Source: Hoeflea sp. (GTDB lineage Bacteria; Pseudomonadota; Alphaproteobacteria; Rhizobiales; Rhizobiaceae). Taken from it: DNA of 62,618 nucleotides. The stretch is from the NCBI RefSeq assembly GCF_014359905.1, contig NZ_JACIYP010000019.1:1-62618 (forward strand). Direction: 5' to 3'. Every line of letters begins with the position of its first letter. Position 1 is the first letter of the stretch. The notes beneath the pieces were generated by a model that worked only from the letters and a program-made list of their open reading frames with translations, did not search any database and was not told where the DNA came from. This document shows positions 9,097 to 18,561 of the stretch, one piece after another. The position numbers and the translations under genes were made by a program.

Positions 9097-10251
9097 TCAG
9101 CGCTTGCCGAGCCATCCTTCCATGCGATCGAGCGCACGGCTCATGTCATCGTGGCTGCCGGCATAGGAAAACCGCATGAACCGTGCACCATCGACCGGAT
9201 CGAAATCCCTCCCCGGCGTCGCCGCCACATGGATGTCGGCCAGCATCTGGCGGGCGAAGGCCATGGAATCATTGGTGTGCTCAGAGACATCCACCCAGGC
9301 GTAAAACGCGCCGTCCATGGGCGCCGCGAACGGCAGGCCAAGTGCGGGCAGCCGCTCGGCGAGCAGGGTCCGGTTCTGCCGGTAGCCTTCGCGGACAAGA
9401 TCCATCTCGGCCGTTCCTCCGAGTGCCGCCTCGGCGGCAATCTGGGAAAGTTCCGGCGGGCTGATGTAGAGGCTCTGCGCCAGGCATTCGACCGGACGCA
9501 CCAGATCCTCGGGCAGCACCATCCAGCCGATGCGCCAGCCGGTCATGCAGAAGTATTTCGAGAATGAATTGATCACGACCGCATTGTCCGACACCGACAA
9601 GGCCGTCGTCTCCTCGCCGCTCCAGGTCAGGCCATGATAGATTTCGTCGGAAATGAAGGCCACGCCCCGCTCCGCGCACCAGGCGTCGAGCCTGGCGATG
9701 GCCCGTCTGGAGTGGACCGCGCCGGTGGGGTTTGCGGGACTGGCGATCAGGACGCCCGCGACGCGTGCGCCGGCTTCGCGTTCCGCCGTCTCGATGGCTT
9801 CCGGCGTCAGCGCGTGCCCGGTCAACGGCCCGACCGGGATCTCGATGACTTTCAGGCCCAGAGCCGAGAGGATGTTACGGTAGGCCGGATAGCCCGGCCG
9901 TGTGATGACGACAAGATCACCGGGATTGAACAGCTGCAGAAACGCCAGATTGAACCCGGCCGAGGATCCGGTCGTCACGGCGATCCGCCTGGGATCGAGG
10001 TCGACATCGTGGACCCGGCTGTAGTGGCCGGCAATCGCATGGCGCAGGCTCTTGAGGCCGAGCGCATCGGTATAGCCAAGCCCTCCCGCCTCCAGCGCAC
10101 GGGCTGCAGCGGCCAGGGCCGCGGCCGGCGCCGGATGCGCCGGCTGGCCTACCGCCATCGAGATCACATCCCTGCCCTCGCCCTTGAGCCTGGTCGCTTC
10201 CGCCAGAACATCCATGGCGTGAAACGGCTCAACCGACGGCTTGCGCTGCAT
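9097..10251 (-). CDS. Class I/II PLP-dependent aminotransferase
   Basis: Cytosolic fold-type I aminotransferase of 384 residues, related to the AspC/AatA group. Visible motifs are the N-P-T-G substrate-binding loop in A-S-P-A-N-P-T-G, the PLP-contacting D-E-I-Y-H-G-L, and the Schiff-base lysine in S-F-S-K-Y-F followed by G-W-R-I-G-W. The substrate cannot be read from sequence. I start it at the ATG at 10251, which has GGAG seven bases ahead; a TTG at 10257 is also open. It is transcribed divergently from the M48 protease gene, with about 190 bp between. Confidence 0.88.
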   Translation of the reverse strand: MQRKPSVEPFHAMDVLAEATRLKGEGRDVISMAVGQPAHPAPAAALAAAARALEAGGLGYTDALGLKSLRHAIAGHYSRVHDVDLDPRRIAVTTGSSAGFNLAFLQLFNPGDLVVITRPGYPAYRNILSALGLKVIEIPVGPLTGHALTPEAIETAEREAGARVAGVLIASPANPTGAVHSRRAIARLDAWCAERGVAFISDEIYHGLTWSGEETTALSVSDNAVVINSFSKYFCMTGWRIGWMVLPEDLVRPVECLAQSLYISPPELSQIAAEAALGGTAEMDLVREGYRQNRTLLAERLPALGLPFAAPMDGAFYAWVDVSEHTNDSMAFARQMLADIHVAATPGRDFDPVDGARFMRFSYAGSHDDMSRALDRMEGWLGKR

Positions 10252-10445
10252 TGCCAACTCCGAAACTCCCTTTTCAAACCCGGTCGTGAACCTGGCCGGA
10301 TGCCGCTCGCACCCGCCGGCAGCCGCACAAATGCCTGATTGTCATGTCCATCACAAGTGCGCGACGAAGAAGGGTTACAGGGTTTAGGCAATTGCTTTTC
10401 CAGACTGAGCCATTACCTTTCGCATATGATGAGGACAGCAAAACG

Positions 10446-11828
10446 ATGGCCATGAATTCCGGGAAAAATCCTGCAGGGATCGTTCGGCGGGCCTTTACGG
10501 CCTTGACCGCCGCCGCCCTTTCCTGCGCGCTGGCGCTGCCGGCGCAATCCCAGGGCAGGGTTCAGGTGGTGCGCGACGCCGAAATCGAATCCCTGCTCAG
10601 GGACTACGCGAAGCCTGTGTTCAAGGCCGCGGGCCTGAAGACCAGCCGGGTCCAGATCGTTCTGGTCAATGATTCAGGTTTCAATGCGTTCGTCGACGGG
10701 TCGCGAATCTTCGTCAACACCGGTGCGCTGACCGCCGCTGCCTTGCCGAACGAGATCATCGGCGTCATTGCGCATGAGGCCGGACATCTGGCGGGCGGAC
10801 ATCAGCAAAGGCTGCGCGAGCAGATCGCCGCAGCCCGCACCCTGGCAATCGTCGGAGGCCTGCTTGGTGCTGGCGCCATTGCCGCCGGCAGCATTGCCGG
10901 AAGTTCGGGCGGAGCGCAGGCCGGCGGCGCGCTGATCACGGCAACGCCGGGGATCGCGCAGCGCAGCCTGCTCAGTTACCGGCGCTCCGAGGAAATGAAC
11001 GCGGACCAGGCGGCCGCCCGCTATCTCGACGCCACCAGTCAGTCGATGCGGGGCATGCTCACCACGTTCGAGCGCTTCTCCCAAAGCCTTTCCCTGTCAG
11101 GGGTTCAGGTCGACAAGTACCAGATCAGCCACCCCCTGCCGCGCGAACGGATCGCGCTGCTTGAGGAACTGGCGCGCAAGAGCAGGCATTTCGATGCCCA
11201 GGATCCCGCCGGCCTCGTTCAGCGCCATCAACTCATGCGCGCGAAGATTGCCGCCTACACCGGCGGCGCCACCGCTGTGGCCCGGATCTTTTCCCAGGAC
11301 CGGACGTCCCTTGCGGCCCGATACGGAGACGCCATCGCGACCGATCTGGCGGGCAATTCCGCCGCATCGATCACCAAACTCGATGCGCTGATCCGGGAAC
11401 AGCCGAAAAATCCCTATTTCCACGAGTTTCGCGGCGAGGTGCTGATCAAACTGCGCAAGACCGACGAGGCGATCAAGGAATTCAGCCAGGCCGTCAAGCT
11501 GGACCCGGCGAAGTCTCCGCTGATCCGGGCACGGCTGGGATTCGCGCTGGTTGCTTCAGGCAAGCCGGGCAATATGGGCCGCGCCATCGACGAATTGCGC
11601 GCATCGGTGCAAAGCGAGCCGGAAAACTTTGCCGCCTACAGGCACCTTTCCCAGGCCTATGCCCAGACCGGCGATATCGCCAATGCGGAACTGATCATGG
11701 CGGAGGGCAATTTTCGCGCCGGCAACACCCAGGACGCCAAGGTCTTTGCAGCCCGCGCCCTGCAGAAACTGCCCAAGGGCTCTCCCGGAGCGCTTAGGGC
11801 CAACGACATCTTAACCATCGGAAAATAG
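10446..11828 (+). CDS. Periplasmic M48 metalloprotease with TPRs (BepA-like)
   Basis: Zinc protease and chaperone of the envelope, likely for outer-membrane protein quality control; 460 residues. A signal peptide ends near residue 36 (A-L-P-A-Q-S). The zinc motif H-E-A-G-H is at 110-114, with the third ligand in the R-S-E-E-M-N-A-D motif around 181-187. The C-terminal part, about 300-450, contains tetratricopeptide-type helices (for example F-R-G-E-V-L-I-K-L). The ATG at 10446 has GAGGA upstream; the frame is open further up but has no signal sequence there. A DsbA-family gene follows after 54 bp and may be cotranscribed. Confidence 0.88.
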   Translation: MAMNSGKNPAGIVRRAFTALTAAALSCALALPAQSQGRVQVVRDAEIESLLRDYAKPVFKAAGLKTSRVQIVLVNDSGFNAFVDGSRIFVNTGALTAAALPNEIIGVIAHEAGHLAGGHQQRLREQIAAARTLAIVGGLLGAGAIAAGSIAGSSGGAQAGGALITATPGIAQRSLLSYRRSEEMNADQAAARYLDATSQSMRGMLTTFERFSQSLSLSGVQVDKYQISHPLPRERIALLEELARKSRHFDAQDPAGLVQRHQLMRAKIAAYTGGATAVARIFSQDRTSLAARYGDAIATDLAGNSAASITKLDALIREQPKNPYFHEFRGEVLIKLRKTDEAIKEFSQAVKLDPAKSPLIRARLGFALVASGKPGNMGRAIDELRASVQSEPENFAAYRHLSQAYAQTGDIANAELIMAEGNFRAGNTQDAKVFAARALQKLPKGSPGALRANDILTIGK

Positions 11829-11882
11829 AACATCAGTGCGGAGCCGAGGCGCGCCGCGAGGTTGAAAAAGGATCCTGTTCAC

Positions 11883-12647
11883 ATGGCATTTCGCACCCGC
11901 ACCGGTCTGATGACCGCCCTCCTTCTCGGCTTGTCCACGGCTCTGCCGCTGCCCGCCGCGGCGCTCGACGACAGCCAGAAACAGGAATTCGGCGCGTTCA
12001 TCCGCGAATATCTGCTGGCCAACCCTGAAATCATCGAGGAAATGAGCCAGGCGCTGGAAGTCAAGAAGGAAGCGGAAAGCCGGGTGATGGCACAAACGGC
12101 AATCACCGAGAACAAGGATGCGATTTTCAACGACCCGAACGATGTGGTTCTCGGCAATCCGGATGGCGACGTCACCGTGGTCGAGTTTTTTGACTACAAT
12201 TGCGGCTTCTGCAAACGCGCGCTCTCCGACATGACCAGCCTTCTGGAGAAGGATACGAATGTCCGCTTCGTGCTCAAGGAATTCCCGATCCTGGGGCCGG
12301 ATTCGCTCGCCGCCCACCGTGTCGCGATGTCGCTTCGCAAAATCGCTCCCGAGAAATACAGCGATTTCCACATCCAGATGTTGAGTGGCGATGCACGCGC
12401 CACCGAAGAGCATGCCATCGACATTGCCAAGGGGCTCGGCGTTGACGAAGCCGCCCTGGTCGCTGGCATGGAGGATCCGGCGATCGGCGATTCCATCCGT
12501 CAGACTTACGAGCTGGCGAATGCGCTTGGCATTTCCGGCACGCCGTCCTTTGTGATCGGCGACGAGGCGGTTTTCGGTGCGGTTGGCGAGGAAGCCCTGC
12601 TGGCAAGGATCTCCAGCATGCGCGAGTGTGAAAGCACCCAGTGCTGA
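11883..12647 (+). CDS. DsbA-family thiol:disulfide oxidoreductase
   Basis: Periplasmic thioredoxin-fold protein of 254 residues. The signal peptide ends near A-A-A-L-D (about 28). A helical segment at 30-85 comes before the thioredoxin domain. The active site is C107-G-F-C110, and the cis-proline loop G-T-P-S-F is near 220. This layout is the DsbA/ScsC-like type common in rhizobia, which oxidises or isomerises secreted proteins. AAGGA lies ten bases before the ATG at 11883; a TTG at 11862 would put seven extra residues ahead of the signal peptide and is less likely. The C-terminal tail carries two more cysteines (C-E-S-T-Q-C). Confidence 0.88.
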   Translation: MAFRTRTGLMTALLLGLSTALPLPAAALDDSQKQEFGAFIREYLLANPEIIEEMSQALEVKKEAESRVMAQTAITENKDAIFNDPNDVVLGNPDGDVTVVEFFDYNCGFCKRALSDMTSLLEKDTNVRFVLKEFPILGPDSLAAHRVAMSLRKIAPEKYSDFHIQMLSGDARATEEHAIDIAKGLGVDEAALVAGMEDPAIGDSIRQTYELANALGISGTPSFVIGDEAVFGAVGEEALLARISSMRECESTQC

Positions 12648-12917
12648 CCGCCTGGAAAGCGGAATTGAAGCCGAAACCGGGCCAATCGCTTGTGGACAAT
12701 CCTTGCGCTCCGGTGAAAGCCTTCCCCGACAGTTGACAAGCAGTGTATGACATGGGGTCGAACGTCAGTGCGCCCGGGAAGCCGGGCACGTGCCATATTC
12801 GCCGCTCGCGGCCTTTTGCGGACTTGTCACAGGGCAGTTCGGGGCTGTAAAGGGTCGGTCAATTCGCCAGACGGCGCCCAACGCCGTCCGCAGCAACAAC
12901 ACAGAGGCAGCAGTCCG

Positions 12918-13394
12918 ATGGCAACAAGAAAACCGTCGATCGACCAGGATCTGATCCGGGATCTGGCCAATATTCTCAACGAAACAGACCTGACCGAGAT
13001 CGAGATCGAACAGGATGACCTGCGCGTGCGGGTGAGCCGCGCCGGAACGCCGCAGATGATACATGCGCCGATCGCCCAGCATCAGGCGCCAGCGCCCGCT
13101 GCGCCGGCCCAGCCGGCCGCGCCGTCTGCCGAAGCAACGGCTGCCGCAGCCACCAGGACCGCCAACACGGTCACCGCCCCGATGGTCGGCACCGTCTACA
13201 TGTCGCCGGCGCCCGGCGCCAAGCCGTTCGTCGAAGTTGGTCAAATGGTCAAGGAAGGCCAGACCATCCTGATCATCGAAGCCATGAAGACGATGAACCA
13301 GATCCCCGCGCCCCGCTCCGGCAAGGTTGTCGAAGTGCTGGTCACCGATGGCCATCCGGTGGAATATGCCGAACCGATGATTGTGATCGAGTAA
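12918..13394 (+). CDS. accB: Biotin carboxyl carrier protein of acetyl-CoA carboxylase
   Basis: The 158-residue carrier that holds biotin for malonyl-CoA synthesis, the first step of fatty-acid synthesis. The N-terminal region, with an acidic helix-strand at 10-40, is followed by a Pro/Ala linker at about 52-85 and a biotinyl-lipoyl domain to the end. The biotinylated lysine is K124 in E-A-M-K-T-M. GAGG lies ahead of the ATG. accC follows with almost no gap. In many rhizobia aroQ sits just upstream of accB; here the 270 bp between the DsbA gene and accB hold no such gene. Confidence 0.95.
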   Translation: MATRKPSIDQDLIRDLANILNETDLTEIEIEQDDLRVRVSRAGTPQMIHAPIAQHQAPAPAAPAQPAAPSAEATAAAATRTANTVTAPMVGTVYMSPAPGAKPFVEVGQMVKEGQTILIIEAMKTMNQIPAPRSGKVVEVLVTDGHPVEYAEPMIVIE

Positions 13395-13406
13395 GTGAAC
13401 CAGGCC

Positions 13407-14756
13407 ATGTTCTCCAAAGTCCTCATTGCAAATCGGGGCGAGATCGCACTCAGGGTGCTCAGGGCTTGCAAGGAGCTCGGCATCCAGACCGTGGCCGTGC
13501 ATTCAACCGCCGATCAGGACGCCATGCATGTGCGGCTGGCCGACGAGAGCGTCTGCATCGGGCCGCCGCCGTCGCGTGACAGCTACCTCAACATTCACCA
13601 GATTGTCGCGGCGTGCGAGATCACCGGCGCGGATGCAGTGCATCCCGGCTACGGCTTCCTGTCCGAGAACGCCAAGTTCGCCGATATTCTCGAAGCCCAC
13701 GGCATCACCTTCATCGGTCCGACCGCGGACCACATCCGCATCATGGGCGACAAGATCACCGCCAAGAAGACCGCCGTGGCGCTGGGCATCCCTTGCGTTC
13801 CCGGGTCCGACGGCGAAGTCTTCGACGTCGAGCAGGCCCTCGAGGTCGCCAAGGAGACCGGCTATCCGGTGCTGATCAAGGCAACGGCGGGCGGCGGCGG
13901 ACGCGGCATGAAGGTAGCCCGCAATGCCGACGAACTCTCCGAAGCGCTGTCGACGGCGCGGTCGGAAGCGCTGGCGAATTTCGGCAATGACGCCGTCTAC
14001 ATGGAAAAATATCTCGGCCAGCCGCGCCACATCGAGATCCAGGTTCTGGGCGACGGTGAAGGCAACGCGGTTCATCTGGGCGAGCGCGACTGTTCGCTGC
14101 AGCGGCGTCACCAGAAGGTCTGGGAAGAAGCCAATTCGCCCTCGCTGAACGAGGATCAACGGATGGCGATCGGCGAGATCTGCGCCGTGGCGATGCGCAA
14201 GCTGAAATATCGCGGCGCCGGCACCATCGAATTCCTTTATGAAAATGGCGAATTCTATTTCATCGAAATGAACACGCGCCTGCAGGTGGAACACACCATC
14301 ACCGAAGCGATCACGGGCATCGATCTGGTCAACGAGCAGATCCGTATCGCGTCCGGCGCCGGATTGTCGGTCACACAGGAAGACATCCGCTTCCATGGCC
14401 ACGCCATCGAGTGCCGCATCAATGCCGAGGACCCCAGCACTTTCGTGCCCTCGCCCGGTACGATCACCCATTACCACCCGCCCGGCGGGCTGGGCGTCAG
14501 GGTCGATTCGGGCGTCTATCAGGGCTACAAGATCCCGCCCTATTACGACAGCCTGATCGGCAAGCTGATCGTTCACGGGCGGACGCGGGTGGAATGCATG
14601 ATGCGGCTCAGGCGCGCGCTCGACGAGTTCGTTGTCGACGGCATCAAGACCACGATCCCGTTGTTTCGCGACCTTCTCGCCAATCCGGATATCGCAAATG
14701 GCGACTATGACATCCACTGGCTGGAAAAATTCCTTGCGGCCAAAGCTGACAAATAG
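13407..14756 (+). CDS. accC: Biotin carboxylase of acetyl-CoA carboxylase
   Basis: ATP-grasp enzyme that carboxylates the biotin on AccB; 449 residues, the usual size. The N-terminus [10 protein letters not shown] is diagnostic. The glycine-rich ATP loop [17 protein letters not shown], and the catalytic region [10 protein letters not shown] are all present. I place the start at the ATG at 13407, giving the family's standard N-terminus; a GTG at 13395 directly after the accB stop is also open. Cotranscription with accB is near certain. Confidence 0.95.
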   Translation: MFSKVLIANRGEIALRVLRACKELGIQTVAVHSTADQDAMHVRLADESVCIGPPPSRDSYLNIHQIVAACEITGADAVHPGYGFLSENAKFADILEAHGITFIGPTADHIRIMGDKITAKKTAVALGIPCVPGSDGEVFDVEQALEVAKETGYPVLIKATAGGGGRGMKVARNADELSEALSTARSEALANFGNDAVYMEKYLGQPRHIEIQVLGDGEGNAVHLGERDCSLQRRHQKVWEEANSPSLNEDQRMAIGEICAVAMRKLKYRGAGTIEFLYENGEFYFIEMNTRLQVEHTITEAITGIDLVNEQIRIASGAGLSVTQEDIRFHGHAIECRINAEDPSTFVPSPGTITHYHPPGGLGVRVDSGVYQGYKIPPYYDSLIGKLIVHGRTRVECMMRLRRALDEFVVDGIKTTIPLFRDLLANPDIANGDYDIHWLEKFLAAKADK

Positions 14757-14767
14757 ATCAACACATG

Positions 14768-14794
14768 CTCCGGCCGCCATTCCGGCCGGAGGAG
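14768..14794 (+). promoter_or_regulatory. Hairpin overlapping the aat ribosome-binding site
   Basis: CTCCGGCCG at 14768-14776 pairs perfectly with CGGCCGGAG at 14783-14791. The 3' arm takes in four bases of the strong GGAGGAG at 14788-14794 that serves the TTG start of aat at 14803. It could damp translation of aat or act as a weak attenuator after accC. This is inferred from pairing alone. Confidence 0.4.
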
Positions 14795-14802
14795 CCTGAG
14801 CC

Positions 14803-15411
14803 TTGCGGCGCGGCGCTTGTCCCCGGATCACGCCTGAACTCTTGCTGCGCGCCTATGCCTCGGGATTGTTTCCGATGGCCGATTCCGCCGACGATCCGGA
14901 CCTGTTCTGGGTCGAGCCGGAGCTCCGCGGTGTCTTGCCGCTCGACGCATTTCACATCCCCAAGCGTCTTGCCCGCACGGTGCGGCAGGCGCCTTTCGAA
15001 ATCCGCTTCGACACGGCCTTCGACGAAGTCCTTGCGGCCTGCGCGCAAAGCGTCGGCAACCGGCCGTCGACATGGATCAACTCAACCATTGCCGAGCTTT
15101 ACGGCAGCCTGCATCGGCTGGGCCACGCCCACAGCGTCGAAGCCTGGCGCGACGGCAAGCTGGTGGGCGGGCTTTACGGGGTATCGATGCGGCGGGCGTT
15201 CTTCGGCGAAAGCATGTTCAGCCGCGAAACGGACGCCTCGAAAGTCTGCCTCGTGCATCTGGTCGAGCGGCTGCGAGAGCGCGGCTTCGTGCTGCTCGAC
15301 ACCCAGTTCACCACCGAGCATCTCAAGCGCTTCGGCGCCATCGATATTCCGCGCGCAGACTATGCCGTGATGCTTGAGGACGCGCTTGAGGGGCCGGACC
15401 TGCCTTTCTGA
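14803..15411 (+). CDS. aat: Leucyl/phenylalanyl-tRNA-protein transferase
   Basis: N-degron enzyme that adds Leu or Phe from tRNA to proteins with N-terminal Lys or Arg, marking them for ClpAP; 202 residues, the normal length. The family signatures are G-L-F-P-M-A near 20, the G-G-L-Y-G-V-S core, F-F-G-E-S-M-F-S, and L-L-D-T-Q-F near the C-terminus. It uses a TTG start with GGAGGAG eight bases upstream. It follows accC by 46 bp and probably belongs to the same operon, the common rhizobial order accB-accC-aat. Confidence 0.94.
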   Translation: MRRGACPRITPELLLRAYASGLFPMADSADDPDLFWVEPELRGVLPLDAFHIPKRLARTVRQAPFEIRFDTAFDEVLAACAQSVGNRPSTWINSTIAELYGSLHRLGHAHSVEAWRDGKLVGGLYGVSMRRAFFGESMFSRETDASKVCLVHLVERLRERGFVLLDTQFTTEHLKRFGAIDIPRADYAVMLEDALEGPDLPF

Positions 15412-15669
15412 CAGCGATTCTGAGCGACACGGTTATGAACCCGTCCTTTTCCGCTCGAAAGTCCGTGAATTCCACGACCCGAAACCCAACCCACACTCGT
15501 TCATGCCCGGTTCAGCCGGACGGAGGCAAGAAGTCCTGCTCGATCAGCCATGACTTCGGACCTCGGCACGGATTCTGCAGTCCCGGAACCGGACGGACGA
15601 AGCGGATGGAACCGAAATGGTGGCTGAAGCGTTATTGCGCGAAGGGTTATCTCTAAAGGAGTTCGTCTC
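15412..15669. other. Intergenic region before the OmpA-family gene
   Basis: 258 bp with no convincing gene. It should contain the promoter of the OmpA-family gene, but I cannot point to clear -35 and -10 elements. AAAGGAG at 15655-15661 is the ribosome-binding site of the next gene. Confidence 0.4.
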
Positions 15670-17679
15670 TTGACACTTACACGGCTATTACTCGCCTCCA
15701 CCGCCATCAGCCTCAGCGGCCTTGGCTTCGCCCATGCAGGCCCATTATCCCATGTCCGATCCTTGTCGGATTCCGCTCTCTCTGCCTCTCAGACCATAAT
15801 CCGGGTGCAGATGAGCGTCGCCGAGGCCGAAGCTGCGCTGGCCGCAGCGCAGGCTTCCGGCGGAGACGTTGCGGCTGCAGAGGCAGCCCTTGCCGCAGCG
15901 CAGGCGGATGCCGCTGCCCAAGCAGCGCCCGCCCCAGAACCTGCGCCCGTGCCTGCCCCGGAACCTGCGCCAGCGCCGGAACCCGCGCCTGCTCCGGAAC
16001 CCGCGCCTGCCCCGGAACCGGCCCCTGCCCCGGAACCCGCGCCTGCCCCGGAACCGGCCCCTGCTCCAGAGCCCGCGCCTGAACCAGCTCCTGTTCCTGA
16101 GCCCGCTCCTGAACCAGCCCCCGAGCCGGCGCCTGAGCCAGAGCCCGCACCTGAAGCTGCTCCCGCGCCAGAGCCGGCCCCTGAAGCTGCCCCTGCGCCG
16201 GTCACCGAGCCTGAGGCTGCTCCCGAGCCCGCGCCTGAACCTCTCACGGAGCCAGCGGCCGAAGCGCCCGTAGCGGAAGAGCCTGCGCCAGAGGCGGAAC
16301 CCGCACCTGAAGCAGTGCCGGCTGAGCCTGCGGCTGAACCCGCTGCCCAGCCAGCGGTCGAGGAGCCCGCGGTAGAAGCCCCTGTGCCGGAGCCGAAACC
16401 TGCTCCTGAAGCGGCTCCGGAAACCCAACCCGAAGCGTCGGCTCCAGCCGCCGAGCCGGAACAGGCGGCTGAACCAGCCCCGGAAATGCCGGCAGCGGAA
16501 GCTCCGGCCGCAGAGACCGAGACTGAACAGCCCGCAGCTGCCCCAGGCGACGCCACTCAACCGGCAGGCGACGCACCAGCTGCCGCTCAGGAAGAGGTTC
16601 TGACACTGCCGGTCGAAGGTGGCGCCCCCGTCCTCGACAGTGCCAAGGAAGAGCCCGTGGCGGGCGAAGCGGCAGTTCCGGCCGCACCCACTGAACCTGC
16701 CGCACCCCCGCCGACGTCTGATGCGGAATCTCAGGCGGCATCTCCGCTTGGCGAACCGGTTCCGCAGGCTCTTGCTGAGCGCGGCGAGCGCTTCGACGAG
16801 GCGCCGGTGCGCGAGCAAGAGACCAATGTGACGATCATCAACCAGATCGACAACCGGACCATCATTGAAGTCGACAACCGCACGATCATCGAGCACGACG
16901 ATCGGGACAGGCTTCAGGCCGGCAGCGATGAGGTTTATTATGAACGCCTCGGCGGCGGACGGGTCCGGGAAGTCGTCGTCCGGCCCAATGGCGTACAGCT
17001 GGTGACGATCACCAATCGCTGGGGCGACATGATCCAGCGCAGCCGGATCATGCCGGACGGGCGGGAATATGTGCTGTTCTATGCCGATGCCCGAAGCGAC
17101 GGTTCGCGCCAGGCCTTTGTCGATCCGGGCCGCAACCTGCCCCGTCTGCAGCTGCAGATTCCGATTGATGAGTACATCCTGGACGCCACCGAAGCCGAGC
17201 CTTCGGCCTATCTCGACTTCCTGATGGAGCCTCCGGTCGAACAGGTCGAGCGTCTCTACTCGGTCGAGGAAGTTCGCCGGTCAGCCCGTATCCGCGACAA
17301 GGTGCGCCGCATCGATCTCGACTCGCTGACATTCGAGTTCGGCCAGGCGACGATTGCCGAGGACCAGATCCAGCGGCTTTCGGACGTCGCTGCAGCCATG
17401 ACCAAGATTCTCGAGGAGAATCCGGCTGAGACCTTCCTGATCGAGGGCCACACCGACGCCGTGGGCACGGACAATGCAAACCTGCTGCTCTCGGACAAGC
17501 GCTCGGAGACGATCGCGGTGGCCTTGACCGACGTGTTCGGCATTCCGCCGGAAAACCTCGTGACCCAGGGCTATGGCGAACGCTACCTCAAGGTCAGCAC
17601 CCAGGCACCGGAGCGGCTCAACCGCCGCGTGACCATCCGCCGGATCACGCCGCTGGTGACGCCGGTCGCTTCCCGCTAA
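15670..17679 (+). CDS. OmpA-family protein with long Pro/Ala/Glu-rich spacer
   Basis: Envelope protein of 669 residues. A signal peptide (cleaved near F-A-H-A-G) leads to a short helical segment. About 280 residues (84-365) of low-complexity sequence follow, built on P-A-P-E-P-A units. Next are near-repeats N-R-T-I-I-E and a folded region at 400-540. The OmpA C-terminal peptidoglycan-binding domain lies at about 550-660, with I-E-G-H-T-D-A-V-G and the L-N-R-R-V-T end. The spacer may span the periplasm or cell wall. The TTG start at 15670 has AAAGGAG eight bases ahead. The repeats keep all frames open, so long opposite-strand frames here are artefacts. A strong terminator follows. Confidence 0.88.
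   Translation: MTLTRLLLASTAISLSGLGFAHAGPLSHVRSLSDSALSASQTIIRVQMSVAEAEAALAAAQASGGDVAAAEAALAAAQADAAAQAAPAPEPAPVPAPEPAPAPEPAPAPEPAPAPEPAPAPEPAPAPEPAPAPEPAPEPAPVPEPAPEPAPEPAPEPEPAPEAAPAPEPAPEAAPAPVTEPEAAPEPAPEPLTEPAAEAPVAEEPAPEAEPAPEAVPAEPAAEPAAQPAVEEPAVEAPVPEPKPAPEAAPETQPEASAPAAEPEQAAEPAPEMPAAEAPAAETETEQPAAAPGDATQPAGDAPAAAQEEVLTLPVEGGAPVLDSAKEEPVAGEAAVPAAPTEPAAPPPTSDAESQAASPLGEPVPQALAERGERFDEAPVREQETNVTIINQIDNRTIIEVDNRTIIEHDDRDRLQAGSDEVYYERLGGGRVREVVVRPNGVQLVTITNRWGDMIQRSRIMPDGREYVLFYADARSDGSRQAFVDPGRNLPRLQLQIPIDEYILDATEAEPSAYLDFLMEPPVEQVERLYSVEEVRRSARIRDKVRRIDLDSLTFEFGQATIAEDQIQRLSDVAAAMTKILEENPAETFLIEGHTDAVGTDNANLLLSDKRSETIAVALTDVFGIPPENLVTQGYGERYLKVSTQAPERLNRRVTIRRITPLVTPVASR
15937..16200 (+). 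repeat. Tandem six-residue P-A-P-E-P-A coding repeats
   Basis: Near-identical 18-base units encode P-A-P-E-P-A or close variants, purest at about 15950-16090 and decaying downstream. This is a coding repeat prone to slippage, not a CRISPR: the units abut, with no spacers. Confidence 0.85.
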
Positions 17680-17704
17680 GCCGGGCAGCCGATCAAACAT
17701 TCCC

Positions 17705-17746
17705 AGGCCCCGCGCATCAAACGATGCGCGGGGCCTGATGCTTTTT
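17705..17746 (+). terminator. Rho-independent terminator after the OmpA-family gene
   Basis: AGGCCCCGCGCATC pairs perfectly with GATGCGCGGGGCCT around an AAAC loop, and TTTTT follows after five bases. The 14-bp stem makes it one of the strongest terminators in the window. Confidence 0.88.
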
Positions 17747-17845
17747 ACAGGGTCCGCGACCCGAACCCCGCGTGTCGAACTCAGCATAAAACGGCCACTA
17801 TTCTCCGGACTGTCACGGATATTTCACTGCGGATCCACCAGTATT

Positions 17846-18538
17846 ATGCCTTGCCGCCCAATCAGTCTGCGCTGGAGTTTTCATCTGAGTCTTGCTGCAG
17901 CATTCTGGCTGCACGCACTCCTGATCGCGCTGCTGGCGGTGTCACCCGCCCTGCACCATCCGGAGCCTGAACCCACAGGGGCCGTTTCCGTTGTCGTTGT
18001 TCCAGAGACCATCGCGACGTCAGTAGCTGCGGACCCTGCAGCGATTGCAGCGCAGCCGCCAAACACCCTCGCCCCACCGTCGATACCCGACATCCTCAAA
18101 CCGTCGCGGCGACCCGCTGCTCCACCGGATCGGGGCTCGGGCAAATCCGGACTGGTGTCGGTCACCCGCTTCTTTTCCGCTGAAGTCTTGACCGAACCGC
18201 GCAACACTCAGGCGCGCAAAGCCCTGGGCCAACTGGCAAACGACGAAAAGGCGGTGCAGATCTGCAATCTCGAGGCGATGGAGCAAGCACAGCGCCAGTG
18301 GGACACCCTGCAACCGGATTTCGTGGTTGCCTATGCCACGGCCGCGATCGTTCTCGAAGACGACTTGATCGTCGCGGACGGTGCGGCTCTTCACAGCAAG
18401 CACAATTGGCACGCGCTTCGCTATCGATGCAGGGTGCGGGCCGATCGGACGGGGGTGACCGCCTTTTCTTTCGCGGTTGACGGAGCCATTCCCAGGGAAC
18501 GTTGGGAAGAGATCAGTCTGCCCGCTGGCAATGACTGA
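17846..18538 (+). CDS. DUF930 domain protein, membrane-anchored
   Basis: Protein of 230 residues with one N-terminal membrane helix (about 10-30), then a Pro/Ala-rich stretch to about 100, then a conserved domain I recognise as DUF930, a family largely confined to rhizobia. Function is unknown. The TonB-like layout (short cytoplasmic end, one helix, Pro-rich periplasmic linker, globular end) suggests an envelope role. The start at 17846 is chosen because the helix follows; the frame is open upstream but overlaps the terminator of the previous gene. Confidence 0.7.
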   Translation: MPCRPISLRWSFHLSLAAAFWLHALLIALLAVSPALHHPEPEPTGAVSVVVVPETIATSVAADPAAIAAQPPNTLAPPSIPDILKPSRRPAAPPDRGSGKSGLVSVTRFFSAEVLTEPRNTQARKALGQLANDEKAVQICNLEAMEQAQRQWDTLQPDFVVAYATAAIVLEDDLIVADGAALHSKHNWHALRYRCRVRADRTGVTAFSFAVDGAIPRERWEEISLPAGND

Positions 18539-18561
18539 ACAGGCCGTTCCAGATCATTTCA

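Noticed and set aside
15937..16200. Repeat array that could be mistaken for a CRISPR
   Set aside because: Units abut with no unique spacers and encode a periodic peptide.
15745..16896. Two long minus-strand frames over the Pro/Ala repeat
   Set aside because: The 18-base repeat is open in all frames. Only the plus frame has a signal peptide, a ribosome-binding site and an OmpA domain.
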